Source: Paenibacillus tianmuensis (GTDB lineage: Bacteria > Bacillota > Bacilli > Paenibacillales > NBRC-103111). From it: a stretch of DNA of 64,000 nt. A program made the position numbers and the translations under genes. The notes beneath the pieces are model-generated. The model was not told the DNA's origin, ran no database searches, and worked only from the letters and a program-made list of their open reading frames with translations. Position 1 is the stretch's first letter; every line of letters starts with the position of its first letter. Shown piece after piece: positions 42,534-51,408 of the stretch. The stretch spans positions 1 through 64,000 of the forward strand of contig NZ_FMTT01000028.1 of NCBI RefSeq assembly GCF_900100345.1, written 5' to 3'.

Positions 42534-43208
42534 TCAGGATCTGGACTTCGTCCTGACCGTTCCGTCGGGATGCCCTACCACGATCAGATCCGCCATGTTG
42601 ACGAACAATCCGTTCTCCACGACTCCGGGCAGTTTGTTCAGCTCCACGCTCAATTCGCCGGGATTCGGAATCGACCCAAACCGGCAGTCAATCACGTAAT
42701 TTCCGTTATCCGTCACATAGGGAGCCCCATCCTTCATCCGCAAAACCGGTTCACAGCCCATTTGCCCCAGCTGCCTGCTTGTCATTTCCCAACCGAACGG
42801 CACCACTTCAACGGGAAGCGGAAACCGGCCCAATACGGGCACGCATTTGGAATGATCGACGACAACAATGAACCGGGATGAAAATGACGCAACCATTTTC
42901 TCCCGCAGCAAAGCTCCTCCGCCACCCTTGATCAGTTCATCCTTTGGACTGACCTCGTCCGCACCGTCCACGGTCAGATCCAATGGCGCTTGCAGCCAGG
43001 CAAGCGAAAGAAGAGGAATGCCCGCCTCGCGCGCCAGCTTTTCGGTCTGGACAGACGTCGGCACAGTCTCGATCCGCAACCCTTCCTTAACCAGCTCGCC
43101 GATTCTGAGAATGGTCCAATATACCGTCGATCCGGTGCCAAGACCGATTCTCATCCCATCGCTTATGTATTCCGCCGCTTTCTCGCCGGCCGCTTTCTTC
43201 GCATCCAT
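42534..43208 (-). CDS. rpiA: Ribose-5-phosphate isomerase A
   Basis: 224 residues. Interconverts ribose 5-phosphate and ribulose 5-phosphate in the pentose phosphate pathway. Family motifs: GLGTGSTVYWTI (substrate phosphate loop), DLTVDGADEV, KGGGGALLREK (catalytic Lys) and DHSKCVPVLG. I set the start at the ATG at 43208 because homologues begin here (MDAKKAAGEKAAEYI); eleven more codons are open upstream but with no ribosome site. It sits between the quinone operon and the nitroreductase gene without obvious functional link. Confidence 0.92.
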   Translation of the reverse strand: MDAKKAAGEKAAEYISDGMRIGLGTGSTVYWTILRIGELVKEGLRIETVPTSVQTEKLAREAGIPLLSLAWLQAPLDLTVDGADEVSPKDELIKGGGGALLREKMVASFSSRFIVVVDHSKCVPVLGRFPLPVEVVPFGWEMTSRQLGQMGCEPVLRMKDGAPYVTDNGNYVIDCRFGSIPNPGELSVELNKLPGVVENGLFVNMADLIVVGHPDGTVRTKSRS

Positions 43209-43304
43209 ATGTATTGCCCCCGATCGTGCAGACTTCCCCATGGCAGCCGGTAGACCGACAGGACATAAACCTCCACACCGGTCGGCTGCTTGTTAGCATG
43301 CTCC

Positions 43305-43904
43305 TTAAGTATAAATTTTAACACGCTCTTCCAACGGTTTGAACTCCTTGTCGCCAGGAGGCGCTATAGGCTTGCCGAACGGCATCTGGGCGATAAGCTC
43401 CCACGTTTCCGGTAAGCTCCATTCTGCTCTTACCTTCTTGTCGATCAGCGGATTGTAATGCTGCAGCGATGCCCCCAAGCCTTCGTTCGCCAGCGCGGTC
43501 CAGATGACATACTGGAGCATGCCCGACGATTGCTGAGACCAGGTTGGGAACCGCTCCTGATAGGTGGGGAACTGAGCTTGCAGCGCTTCGACCACGGCCA
43601 TATCTTCGAAGTACAAAATTGTGCCGTAGGCGGCGCGGAACCCGTCCATGCGCTTCTGGGTCGAGGCAAACTGGTCTTCCGGCACAATCGCCTTCAACAC
43701 CTGCGTCGTAATCTCCCACAGCTTATCGTGATGCTTTCCGAACAAAATAACGGCCCGGGCGCTTTGCGAGTTGAAGGAGGAAGGCGTATGCTTCACCGCT
43801 TCATAGACGATTTCCCGGATTTTATCGTCCGGAACGGTCGATTCTTTGCTTAATGTGTAAATGGTCCGCCTTTTTTGGGCCAAGGTTAGAAATTCATTTG
43901 CCAC
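43305..43904 (-). CDS. Nitroreductase-family protein (MhqN/Frm2-like)
   Basis: 199 residues, start GTG at 43904 with AGGAG about 10 bases upstream. Nitroreductase fold of the Frm2/Hbn1 subgroup: LAQKRRTIYTLSKESTVPDD, HTPSSFNSQSARAVILFGK, TWSQQSSGMLQYVIWTALAN, ASLQHYNPLID. It binds FMN and reduces quinones or nitro compounds with NAD(P)H. B. subtilis MhqN is of this type and belongs with the dioxygenase and DoxX proteins seen 1-3 kb downstream. Here it is split from them by rpiA and no MhqR-type palindrome is seen directly upstream. Confidence 0.85.
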   Translation of the reverse strand: MANEFLTLAQKRRTIYTLSKESTVPDDKIREIVYEAVKHTPSSFNSQSARAVILFGKHHDKLWEITTQVLKAIVPEDQFASTQKRMDGFRAAYGTILYFEDMAVVEALQAQFPTYQERFPTWSQQSSGMLQYVIWTALANEGLGASLQHYNPLIDKKVRAEWSLPETWELIAQMPFGKPIAPPGDKEFKPLEERVKIYT

Positions 43905-43950
43905 TGTTCCACATCTCCTGTCTCAGAATGGGTATTTCGCTTTACACCTT

Positions 43951-44082
43951 TTACAAGCTTTCCGAAAAACTATCGCCATTATTCGTTGATTTTGTCCCGA
44001 TAAGCTTCATTAACCTTTCTTCCCCATCCGTGACCCGCACTCTACCATCTACAGCTGCCCCGTTTCCGTCGGCTTTCTGCAT
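43951..44082 (-). CDS. 43-residue frame of unknown origin with strong ribosome site
   Basis: ATG at 44082 is preceded by GGGAGGTAGAAAGCC, an excellent ribosome site. The protein begins MQKADGNGAAVDGRVRVTDG and ends in GDSFSESL, with no hydrophobic segment. It resembles, loosely, the start of group II intron-encoded proteins, and the GC-rich bases upstream have an RNA-like look, so it may be the 5' remnant of a retroelement. I cannot confirm this. Confidence 0.3.
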   Translation of the reverse strand: MQKADGNGAAVDGRVRVTDGEERLMKLIGTKSTNNGDSFSESL

Positions 44083-44365
44083 GGCTTTCTACCTCCCGCT
44101 GGAATGTAGGGCCGCGCTATCGGCTCTGTACCTGCTGCACCGAGAGTATGTCCTACTCCGACGCAGCAGGCTGGTTTTCCCATACGGTACTTATGAATCT
44201 CGCGCCGAGCGTCTTCTTTCAAGGTTTGAAGCGTAGGGGATTCCTTCGTACTTCCTGGTCATGCTTCCATGAATAATAAAGACTTTTGGGAATATATTGG
44301 TAATATAGATATTGGATGCCCTCTACTGGTAGACATGGCCTATATCTAACTACCCTTACAGCCCG

Positions 44366-44386
44366 TTTACATACGGGCTTTGAACA
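44366..44386 (+). terminator. Possible small terminator hairpin
   Basis: GCCCGT and ACGGGC pair around TTACAT and are followed by TTTG. It lies in the gap before the peptidase gene; the transcript it would end is not evident. Confidence 0.3.
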
Positions 44387-44493
44387 CATTTTCATGCTAT
44401 CGTTTTAGAAGGCAAGGACTTGAATCTAAGTTTGATGACTATTCCAATATACTGTAAACTAATATATTATATCCCAAATGAGGTGATTTCCAT

Positions 44494-46338
44494 ATGAATG
44501 GTGAAAAATCTGTCCAAGGGGATAGCTCCATGTCTGAACGCCCGACGCGTAGTCAGGCGCCTGAAGAGCTCAAGTGGGATGTTACAGGAATCTATCCGAA
44601 CAACGCCGCTTGGGAAGAGCACCTTGTCCGCTTAAACGCGGATTCGCTAGCTGAATACGAGGGCCGCTTGAGGGAAAGCGCGGAGACTCTGCTCGCCTGC
44701 CTGCAATTGAGGGATGTGCTCGAAGAACAGGCCGGTCGAGTCACCTTTTATGCCCACCTGCACCAGATGGGCGACGGATCGGACCCGGCCAATCTAGCGA
44801 TGGTCGGTCGGGCGAGTGCGGCCCACGGGAAAATAACTGCCGCAGCCTCGTTCATTGAGCCGGAACTGCTGGGCTTGCCCGACGGGCAGTTGGAGCGGTA
44901 CGCCCAGGAGCCTGTCTTGCGGGCCTATTCTCATCAGTTAAGAGCGCTAATCCGCCGACGCCCGCATGTCCTGAGTCGGGAGGGCGAGGCGGTATTGTCA
45001 GGCCTCAGCCAAATCCTTGAGACCCCCTTCCAGATCTATCAGCAGATCGTAAACGCGGATTTGCGGTGTGAGTCGGTCGCCGACAGCCACGGCACCTCCC
45101 ACGCCGTCTCAATCGACCGCTGGCTGTTTCACATCGCCTACTCATCCGATCGAGAATTCCGGCGCCGCGGGTATGCCTCCCTGATGGCCGGGTTGCGAAC
45201 TCACCAGTCCACCCTGGGCGCCAACTTGATCAATCACGTCCGCAAACAAGTCGATCTCGCCCGTCTCCGCCGCTTTGGCTCCGCCGCCGAGATGCTGTTG
45301 TTCCCGGACCACCTGGATGTCGCCTTCTACCGCCGGGCGGTGGATACCTTGCTGGAGGAGGCCAGGCCCGTGGCCCGCCAGCTGCTCCGCCTGCGCAAGC
45401 GGCTGTGGGGGGTTGATCGGCTCTATCCATATGATCTAACGGCGCCTCTGCTGGATCAACCGGAGCAAACCTCCTTCGCGGAAGCAGGGGACCTGCTGCG
45501 CAGCGCGCTGGAGCCACTAGGTCAGGAGTATGTGCGGGTGGTCGACACGGCCCTGCGGGAGCGGTGGGTCGACCGGGCGGATAACCGGGGCAGGTTTCCC
45601 CTTCCCATCAGCACCAGCCAATACGGGGTTCATCCGTTCATCATGACGACTTGGACCGACAAGCTAAGCGATGTGATGCTCCTGTCGCACGAACTGGGAC
45701 ACACGGTCCATAGCATCCTGATTAACCGGAACCAGTCCATCGGCGACAGCGGGTACGGCGGTCTGGTTGCAGAGACCGCTTCCACAGCCAACGAATGGCT
45801 CTGCTATCAGTACCTGTCCGCCGGCAGCGACCAGGGAAAGGCGCTTGCCGCGGCCCGGTGTTTGCTGGAAGTTAGTTTCGCGAATCACTTCTCGGCCATG
45901 CTCCTGATTGAAAGGCTGCAGCAACGGCTGTTCGATCTGGTGGAGGCAGGCAAGCCGGTTGCCGTTGAGACGGTGCTGGCGCTGCACCGCGAGATCTGGC
46001 AGGACTTCTATGGCGATGAGCTGGTACTGGAAGAGGAGAACCAGATGGAGTGGGCACTGTATCCGCATCTTTACTTTGATAATTGTCTCTATCCCTACTC
46101 CTATGCCGTGGCCATGAGCGCATCGTTTGCGATAACCACGCAAATTAGGGCGGAAGGAGCATCGGCAGCAGAACGGTGGCTCACGGCCCTGAAAGCGGGA
46201 GCAACACTGCCACCGCTGGCGTTCTGGCGGACCGCCGGTGTGGAGATGGATACGGATGAGCCTCTGCGCCAGGCGGTCCGGTTTTTCGGGGGGTTGGTGG
46301 AAAAGGTTAGCACGCTCCTTGCTCAGGACCAGAAGTAA
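44494..46338 (+). CDS. pepF: Oligoendopeptidase F (M3B family)
   Basis: 614 residues, normal for PepF. Cytosolic zinc peptidase that cuts peptides of roughly 7-17 residues. Zinc motif HELGH at about residue 399, followed by the third ligand Glu in GLVAETASTANEW. Other landmarks: N-terminal WDVTGIYPNNAAWEEHL and C-terminal YPHLYFDNCLYPYSYA. GAGGTGATTTCCAT precedes the ATG at 44494; a second ATG at 44530 behind AAGGGGAT is the alternative. Transcribed alone and ended by the terminator at 46428. Confidence 0.93.
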   Translation: MNGEKSVQGDSSMSERPTRSQAPEELKWDVTGIYPNNAAWEEHLVRLNADSLAEYEGRLRESAETLLACLQLRDVLEEQAGRVTFYAHLHQMGDGSDPANLAMVGRASAAHGKITAAASFIEPELLGLPDGQLERYAQEPVLRAYSHQLRALIRRRPHVLSREGEAVLSGLSQILETPFQIYQQIVNADLRCESVADSHGTSHAVSIDRWLFHIAYSSDREFRRRGYASLMAGLRTHQSTLGANLINHVRKQVDLARLRRFGSAAEMLLFPDHLDVAFYRRAVDTLLEEARPVARQLLRLRKRLWGVDRLYPYDLTAPLLDQPEQTSFAEAGDLLRSALEPLGQEYVRVVDTALRERWVDRADNRGRFPLPISTSQYGVHPFIMTTWTDKLSDVMLLSHELGHTVHSILINRNQSIGDSGYGGLVAETASTANEWLCYQYLSAGSDQGKALAAARCLLEVSFANHFSAMLLIERLQQRLFDLVEAGKPVAVETVLALHREIWQDFYGDELVLEEENQMEWALYPHLYFDNCLYPYSYAVAMSASFAITTQIRAEGASAAERWLTALKAGATLPPLAFWRTAGVEMDTDEPLRQAVRFFGGLVEKVSTLLAQDQK

Positions 46339-46427
46339 GTCCCGCCTGTGACAAGCAACAGAAACCGTCCATTCCGCAGAAAGCTGCCCAAGCAACAACA
46401 AGCGGAAGAACGGTATTCCTTTTCATG

Positions 46428-46494
46428 AGAGGCCTCCTTCCTGAATTTGGTTCTGTGGTAGCGCCAATTCTATCAACAAGGAGGCCTCTTTTTC
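46428..46494 (+). terminator. Terminator of pepF
   Basis: AGAGGCCTCCTT (46428-46439) and AAGGAGGCCTCT (46478-46489) are a perfect 12-base inverted repeat with a 38-base loop, followed by TTTTT. Confidence 0.8.
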
Positions 46495-46752
46495 AAAATT
46501 TCAAATCCCTTTTTTTTGGTTAGTCACCTCCGGAATGAGAAGCATTTCCCCCAGTTGGCCTTCCTTTAAATTTGCTACAAACCTATGCAACCACCTCATC
46601 CTCTACTTGTCTTTTTAATTTCCAGTATCGTCTGGAAGGCTGAGTCCGATATCGGCTAGTCGTGAACCGCCCCTGTCCTGCTGCGGGCCGGGACTTCAAG
46701 GCTGGTTACTTGCGCGGCAAGAATGATCATGTAGGGAGGTAACTACGATCTG

Positions 46753-47814
46753 ATGATCAAAAAATTGTTACCATGGTTGGCCTGGATCGCGCTCCCCCCC
46801 ATTGCTGCACTTGCCCTTTTTCTCATCTATATGACAGCGGTTGATTATAAGCCCCCTGCTAAAGTGGAGCTTCCAACCAACAATAACAACACCTCTACGC
46901 TGAAGCAGGGTCAGCCGTTCACTGTCACGACATTCAATCTCGGCTACGCCGGCCTTGACAAAGGACAGGACTTCTTCATGGATGGCGGAACGATGTCCCG
47001 ATCCGGCAGCAAGGAACAAACAGAAGCGAACCTGCGCGCCATTACCGATTTTCTAAGCGGCGCCCGCTCCGATCTGTATATGCTGCAGGAAGTAGACGTT
47101 AATTCTTCACGCAGCAATCATATGAACCAAGTCCAGATCATTAGCGACCGTCTGCCGGAATATAGCAGCACGTTTGCCTATAACTATAAGGTGGCTTGGG
47201 TTCCCGTGCCGCTGACTCATCCGATGGGTGCGGTCCAGAGCGGACTACTGACGGTATCCATGTCCAACAGCACTTCCCATACCCGCGTCGATCTGCCAGG
47301 CAAAGAGAGTTGGCCTGTTCAGCTATTTGAGCTGGATCGCGCATTTATCGAGAGCCGCTTGCCCGTCGATAACGGCAAAGAACTCGTCTTGATCAACCTG
47401 CATTTATCGGCCTTCGACAAGGGCGGCGCCATCCGCAAACAACAGCTTGACTTCCTGGCGGACCATATTCATCAAGAAATGAAGAAGAACAACTATCTCA
47501 TTCTCGGCGGAGATTGGAACCACGCCTTGCCGGGAACCGATCACAGCCGATTTCCGTCGCAGCAGAAATGGCCGCAGTGGCTGCAGCCTTTTCCCGGTAC
47601 CTTCGCTCCGGCTGGCTTCCAATGGGCGGTAGATCCGGGCACGCCTTCCGTCCGCACGCTGGATACCGCGTATCGGCCAGGGATTAATTTTCTCGCTGTC
47701 ATCGACGGCTTTCTTGTCTCTCCGAATGTCAAAATCGTCGATGTCACCGGACACGATCTGAACTTCGAGAACAGTGACCATAACCCGGTGACCGGGAGAT
47801 TTGTTTTGAAATAA
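46753..47814 (+). CDS. Membrane-anchored endonuclease/exonuclease/phosphatase-family protein
   Basis: 353 residues. One N-terminal membrane segment (about 5-28, LPWLAWIALPPIAALALFLI), then an outward-facing catalytic domain. EEP motifs in order: TFNLGYAG, MLQEVDVNS (metal-binding Glu), NLHLSAFD, GGDWNHA, SDHNPVTGRF. These are the active-site residues of the DNase I/sphingomyelinase-like phosphodiesterases; the substrate (nucleic acid, phospholipid or inositol phosphate) cannot be told. GGGAGGT lies 12 bases before the ATG. Monocistronic, with its own terminator. Confidence 0.87.
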   Translation: MIKKLLPWLAWIALPPIAALALFLIYMTAVDYKPPAKVELPTNNNNTSTLKQGQPFTVTTFNLGYAGLDKGQDFFMDGGTMSRSGSKEQTEANLRAITDFLSGARSDLYMLQEVDVNSSRSNHMNQVQIISDRLPEYSSTFAYNYKVAWVPVPLTHPMGAVQSGLLTVSMSNSTSHTRVDLPGKESWPVQLFELDRAFIESRLPVDNGKELVLINLHLSAFDKGGAIRKQQLDFLADHIHQEMKKNNYLILGGDWNHALPGTDHSRFPSQQKWPQWLQPFPGTFAPAGFQWAVDPGTPSVRTLDTAYRPGINFLAVIDGFLVSPNVKIVDVTGHDLNFENSDHNPVTGRFVLK

Positions 47815-47826
47815 GCGAAGCAGAAG

Positions 47827-47868
47827 AAAAGCCAACGCCTCTGATGTTTAGAGATGCTGGCTTTTTTC
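47827..47868 (+). terminator. Terminator of the EEP-family gene
   Basis: AAAAGCCA...CTCT and AGAG...TGGCTTTTTT form a stem with a T run, directly after the stop codon. Confidence 0.75.
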
Positions 47869-47880
47869 GCGGTTCCCTAT

Positions 47881-48516
47881 TTATATCGTATCTTCCACTT
47901 CGATTTTGCCTATGTACAAAAAAGAATGAGACTCTTTGACTTCAACGCTCATATCCAATTCATCTAGCGCAATAAGGCAGCTTAGTTTCTGGATGTTCTT
48001 TTCCTTCAATGTTAATTGGACCTTCTCCCACAAATCGCCAAATCCATCTAAGCTCTTAATATCAGCGATCGGGCACGGAGTCTCGCCAAAGTATTCTATA
48101 ATAGCATGATCCCAGTCGCAAAACGCATGTTTTAGTTTGAAATACTTCTGAAACAGACAGTTTCCTCTTGTGTTAAGCTCAAGCGCCTGAGAAAAGCTCT
48201 CATAGCTTACGTATTCGGATACCCAGACATCCACAACATGCTTTTGTCCGGTCGTCATTTTAAAATTAACGTCCACACCGCATTTCTCCAGATAAGCTTT
48301 GATCACGGGTTTTGTTGCTTTTTCATAAAAAACCTCTTCCTCCGTATCTAACAAATATAACAGCAAATTTCCATGACCTGTATGTGTCCCGATTTTCGTT
48401 TCTTTTTCCAATTCATCTTGCAGATTCTCGTTATGATACAAAATATTCAAGAACTCATCTTTAGATAAATTTCCGTTCAAAAAGTTTACTAAAATAGACT
48501 TTGATTCCGTCATCAT
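47881..48516 (-). CDS. Uncharacterised protein, possible immunity protein
   Basis: About 211 residues, ATG-ATG start (48516 or 48513) behind GAGGTG. Soluble, acidic, AT-rich codon use. Recognisable stretches are a HTGHGNLLLYLLDTEEEVFY segment and a C-terminal LDELDMSVEVKESHSFLYIG. No domain recognised. The next genes form a patch of SUKH-like and duplicated unknown genes, the usual setting of immunity proteins for polymorphic toxins, so a role of that kind is possible but only by context. The duplicated block begins 6 bases upstream of its start. Confidence 0.5.
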   Translation of the reverse strand: MMTESKSILVNFLNGNLSKDEFLNILYHNENLQDELEKETKIGTHTGHGNLLLYLLDTEEEVFYEKATKPVIKAYLEKCGVDVNFKMTTGQKHVVDVWVSEYVSYESFSQALELNTRGNCLFQKYFKLKHAFCDWDHAIIEYFGETPCPIADIKSLDGFGDLWEKVQLTLKEKNIQKLSCLIALDELDMSVEVKESHSFLYIGKIEVEDTI

Positions 48517-48521
48517 GCACC

Positions 48522-49566
48522 TCTATCCTGAAATAACTGTATTTCATCATCTGATGGTGCCGCGTAGTGGCATGGGTGTCTATTTAATCTAAACATGTTC
48601 CGCCGTTAGACCCTTCCAATATAAACGTTTGAACCAGAGAATACCAGGTTATACCCCAATCGGTACAGCTCAAAATATGGAGCCAGCGGATCACCCGCAA
48701 GATCAAAGCGATGCCACTGCAAATAATAGGAAATCCAATAATCACAGGCAATAGAGTAATAGGCCTCACTCAGAATTTGGACAGGCTCGTCCAGATTTTT
48801 ATGCTCGGACACAATTTCGAATAAGGTTTCATGAAGGATCGGGTCATATTTTTCCCGGTACTGTCCAATCTCCCCTCGCGGAAGGATTACAATCTGATGG
48901 ACCCCAGCCAAGTATGATGCAACCTCCACTGTCCCTTCAACATCGGCATGCTCTTCCATGAGCTGCTTCATACCCGTAATCAACTGCTCTCCATACCCTC
49001 TCAGCACGTCTTCGGATACCGAACCGGATTTGCCATTAAAATACCCGGGTACGCTGTCTCCCTTAAAATCTTCAGGGTCCAGCATATCATAAATCGGAGC
49101 AAGCCGCTTCAGATATGCCTCCCCATTCGCAAGAGGTGCAAAGATAGCTTCCACCCCTTCGCCGCTCGGCATGAAAATCTGAAAGTAGCTGTAAAACTCA
49201 TCCTCCCCGATCTCCCCGTCTGTTGCTTCCTCATCAATTAAACCAAGCAAATATCGTCCATACTCCTGCTGATCCATAAATCTCCCATCCCCTCTTTCTT
49301 CGATTACTTCCCTGCCATGGCCAGTATTTTCTTGAGACTCAACAAAAGAATTGTGAACGTGGCCGAAGGGATGTATGGAATAATGTAACATAATGTTCTT
49401 GGTTTATTATAATCCACGACCCCTGTTCAATGCCATCAGCATCAACAAACAGGATTTGGTGAAACTCCAACTCTGGTAAGTTGAGACATTCGTTGATATC
49501 TGGTTCTACAGAGAGCTGGAAGTTGAATTACAAAAAAGGAAAGTAATAATAGCCATCGAATACTAT
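48522..49566. repeat. Duplicated block, copy 1
   Basis: From CTATCCTGAAATAACTG to CATCGAATACTATAA this block recurs at 50389-51353, covering one unknown gene and the beginning of a transposase relic. Copy 1 has about 110 extra bases (49387-49494) and lacks about 55 bases present in copy 2 near 50465-50515. Confidence 0.85.
48606..49277 (-). CDS. Uncharacterised protein, intact copy of a duplicated gene
   Basis: About 223 residues from the ATG at 49277 (GGGATGGGAG just upstream), beginning MDQQEYGRYLLGLIDEEATD. Soluble, acidic, with a C-terminal part SIACDYWISYYLQWHRFDLA and FELYRLGYNLVFSGSNVYIG. I do not recognise the family. The copy at 50523-51177 is frameshifted. Beside a SUKH gene and duplicated like many immunity genes, it may protect against a toxin, but no toxin gene is in the window. 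Confidence 0.55.
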   Translation of the reverse strand: MDQQEYGRYLLGLIDEEATDGEIGEDEFYSYFQIFMPSGEGVEAIFAPLANGEAYLKRLAPIYDMLDPEDFKGDSVPGYFNGKSGSVSEDVLRGYGEQLITGMKQLMEEHADVEGTVEVASYLAGVHQIVILPRGEIGQYREKYDPILHETLFEIVSEHKNLDEPVQILSEAYYSIACDYWISYYLQWHRFDLAGDPLAPYFELYRLGYNLVFSGSNVYIGRV

Positions 49567-49710
49567 AATGAGGCGATTGGTTCACATCTTAATGATTCAA
49601 ACGTGCTTTGTACGGATTCGTGGCGGGCATTCAGTTCCTATGCGAAAACGAAAGGCTTAGACCATTACCGTTTCAAGTCGGATGGGAAACAACGGGTAAA
49701 AGGTGTGTAA
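49501..49710 (+). pseudogene. Relic of an IS1595/ISXO2-like transposase
   Basis: The plus strand reads WFYRELEVELQKRKVIIAIE, then SNVLCTDSWRAFSSYAKTKG and FKSDGKQRVKGV followed by a stop. The VLCTDSWRAFSSYAKxKGLDH pattern with a later QRVKG is that of IS1595-family transposases. Both ends are missing. The first part of it is also present in copy 2 of the duplicated block (51286-51353). Confidence 0.55.
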
Positions 49711-49785
49711 CTAACTCTGTAAAAGCATTGATTAGGTGTGAATATGGATTGGAAAAGATACACTAAAGAAGAAAGAGGTGCGAAA

Positions 49786-50259
49786 ATGGAGAAGCATAGA
49801 ATCAATGAAGTGCCCTCTCTAAATCTTGGGGTTTGTGAAGAGATGATAAACGCGGCTGCGGAACAATTGGGTGTGGCTTTTCCCGAACAATTAAAAGAGA
49901 TATGGAAAATTTCAAATGGACTTGAATTACCAGGTAGCTGGCTTTTTTACCCCATTTTTGATAATTCAAATCCTCGGAAAACTTCAAACCATATCGTTTA
50001 CGAAAATACTAAAGCACGTTGGGATTACATAAACGACAATCTAATTTCAATCGCCGCTGGTGATACAGGTAACCATCTGGTACTTCAAAAAACGAGTTCT
50101 GGGTTATTAAGCGCAGACGTGTACATCTGGAACCATGAAACAAATAAGATAAAAAAATGGAGCAAATCGTTAGATTTTATTAAAGAGAAAGCTCATAAGA
50201 GAATTGATAATATAAAATCCCAGATTCAAAGAGCGGCTAAAAGGAAAGCTGGGTCTTAG
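49786..50259 (+). CDS. SMI1/KNR4 (SUKH) family protein
   Basis: 157 residues from the ATG at 49786, chosen for GAGGTG 5 bases upstream; the frame is open for 16 more codons. SUKH fold signature: INAAAEQLGVAFPEQLKEIW, KISNGLELPGSW, ISIAAGDTGNHLVL and DVYIWNHETNKIKKW. In bacteria SUKH proteins are mostly immunity proteins against secreted nuclease or deaminase toxins. It lies between the two copies of the duplicated block, opposite in direction to the genes in them. No cognate toxin is seen. Ended by a hairpin at 50305-50326. Confidence 0.85.
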   Translation: MEKHRINEVPSLNLGVCEEMINAAAEQLGVAFPEQLKEIWKISNGLELPGSWLFYPIFDNSNPRKTSNHIVYENTKARWDYINDNLISIAAGDTGNHLVLQKTSSGLLSADVYIWNHETNKIKKWSKSLDFIKEKAHKRIDNIKSQIQRAAKRKAGS

Positions 50260-50304
50260 CCGCCATCAAGTTCACTTCAACAATCTGGAACGATAGTTCA
50301 ACTG

Positions 50305-50326
50305 ACCGCCCAAGAGGGCGGTTTTC
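50305..50326 (+). terminator. Terminator of the SUKH gene
   Basis: ACCGCCC, loop AAGA, GGGCGGT, then TTTT. Confidence 0.8.
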
Positions 50327-50388
50327 CATTACTCAAAAAGATTTAGCATAGCCTTTCTTGAACACTCCCACCACCTGCGCTAAGGCGC

Positions 50389-51353
50389 TATCCTGAAATA
50401 ACTGTATTTCATCATCTGATGGTGCCGCGTAGTGGCATGGGTGTCTATTTAATCAAAACATGTTTTCCGGTATGCATTCCGACATCGTCTCGCTTGTTCG
50501 ATGGAGCTTACAATTTCCGCCGTTAGAACCTTTCAATATATAGGTTTGAACCAGAGAATACCAGATTATACCCCAATCGGTACAGCTCAAAACATGGGGC
50601 CAGCGGATCACCCGCAAGATCAAAGCGATGCCACTGCAAATAATAGGAAATCCAATAATGGCAGGCAATAGAGTAATAGGCCTCACTCAGAATTTCGACA
50701 GGTTCGTCCAGATTTTTATGCTCGGACACAATTTCGTCCAAGGTTTCATACAAGATCTCGTCATATTTTTCCTGCTCGCGGAAGGATTACAATCTGATGG
50801 ATCTCAGCTAGGTATGACGCCGCCTCCGCTGCCCCGTCAACATCGGCATGCTCTTCCATGAGCTGCTTCATTCCCGTAATCAGCTGCTCTCCGTAACCTC
50901 TCAGCACGTCCTCGGATACCGAACCGGATTTGGCAATAAAATATCCGGGTACGCTGTCTCCCTTAAAATCTTCAGGGTCCAGCATATCATAAATCGGAGC
51001 AAGCCGCTTCAGATATACCTCCCTATTCGCAAGAGGTGCAAAAATAGCTTCCACCCCTTCGCCGCTTGGCCTGAAAATCTGAAAGTATCCGTAAAACGCA
51101 TCCCTCCCGATCTCCCCGTCTGGCGCTTCCTCATCAATTAAACCAATCAAATATCGTCCATACTCCTGCTGATCCATAAATCTCCCATCTCCTCTTTCTT
51201 CGATTACTTTCCTGGCATGGCCAGTATTTTCTTGATATTCAACAAAAGAATTGTGAACGTGGCCGAAGGGATGTATGGAATAATGTTGATATCTGGTTCT
51301 ACAGAGAGCTGGAAGTAAAATCATAAAAAAGGAAAGTATTAATAACCATCGAA
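50389..51353. repeat. Duplicated block, copy 2
   Basis: Second copy of 48522-49566 in the same orientation, with scattered substitutions, a 17-base deletion near 50775 and an extra stretch near 50465-50515. The 110-base segment 49387-49494 of copy 1 is absent. Confidence 0.85.
50523..51177 (-). pseudogene. Frameshifted second copy of the 48606-49277 gene
   Basis: The 5' part (from the ATG at 51177, MDQQEYGRYLIGLIDEEAPD) runs to HQIVILPRAGKI and a stop at 50761. The 3' part continues in another frame to the stop at 50523. Compared with copy 1, 17 bases are missing at about 50772-50778, which causes the frameshift. Most of the rest is well conserved, so the loss looks recent. Confidence 0.75.
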
Positions 51354-51408
51354 TACTATAAATAGCTTTAAATTTACTTCGAGTCATTAGAGGTGAGGAG
51401 TTTCTATT

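Noticed and set aside
48522-51353. Duplicated blocks as a composite transposon
   Set aside because: The transposase relics are decayed and no terminal inverted repeats or target duplication could be seen.
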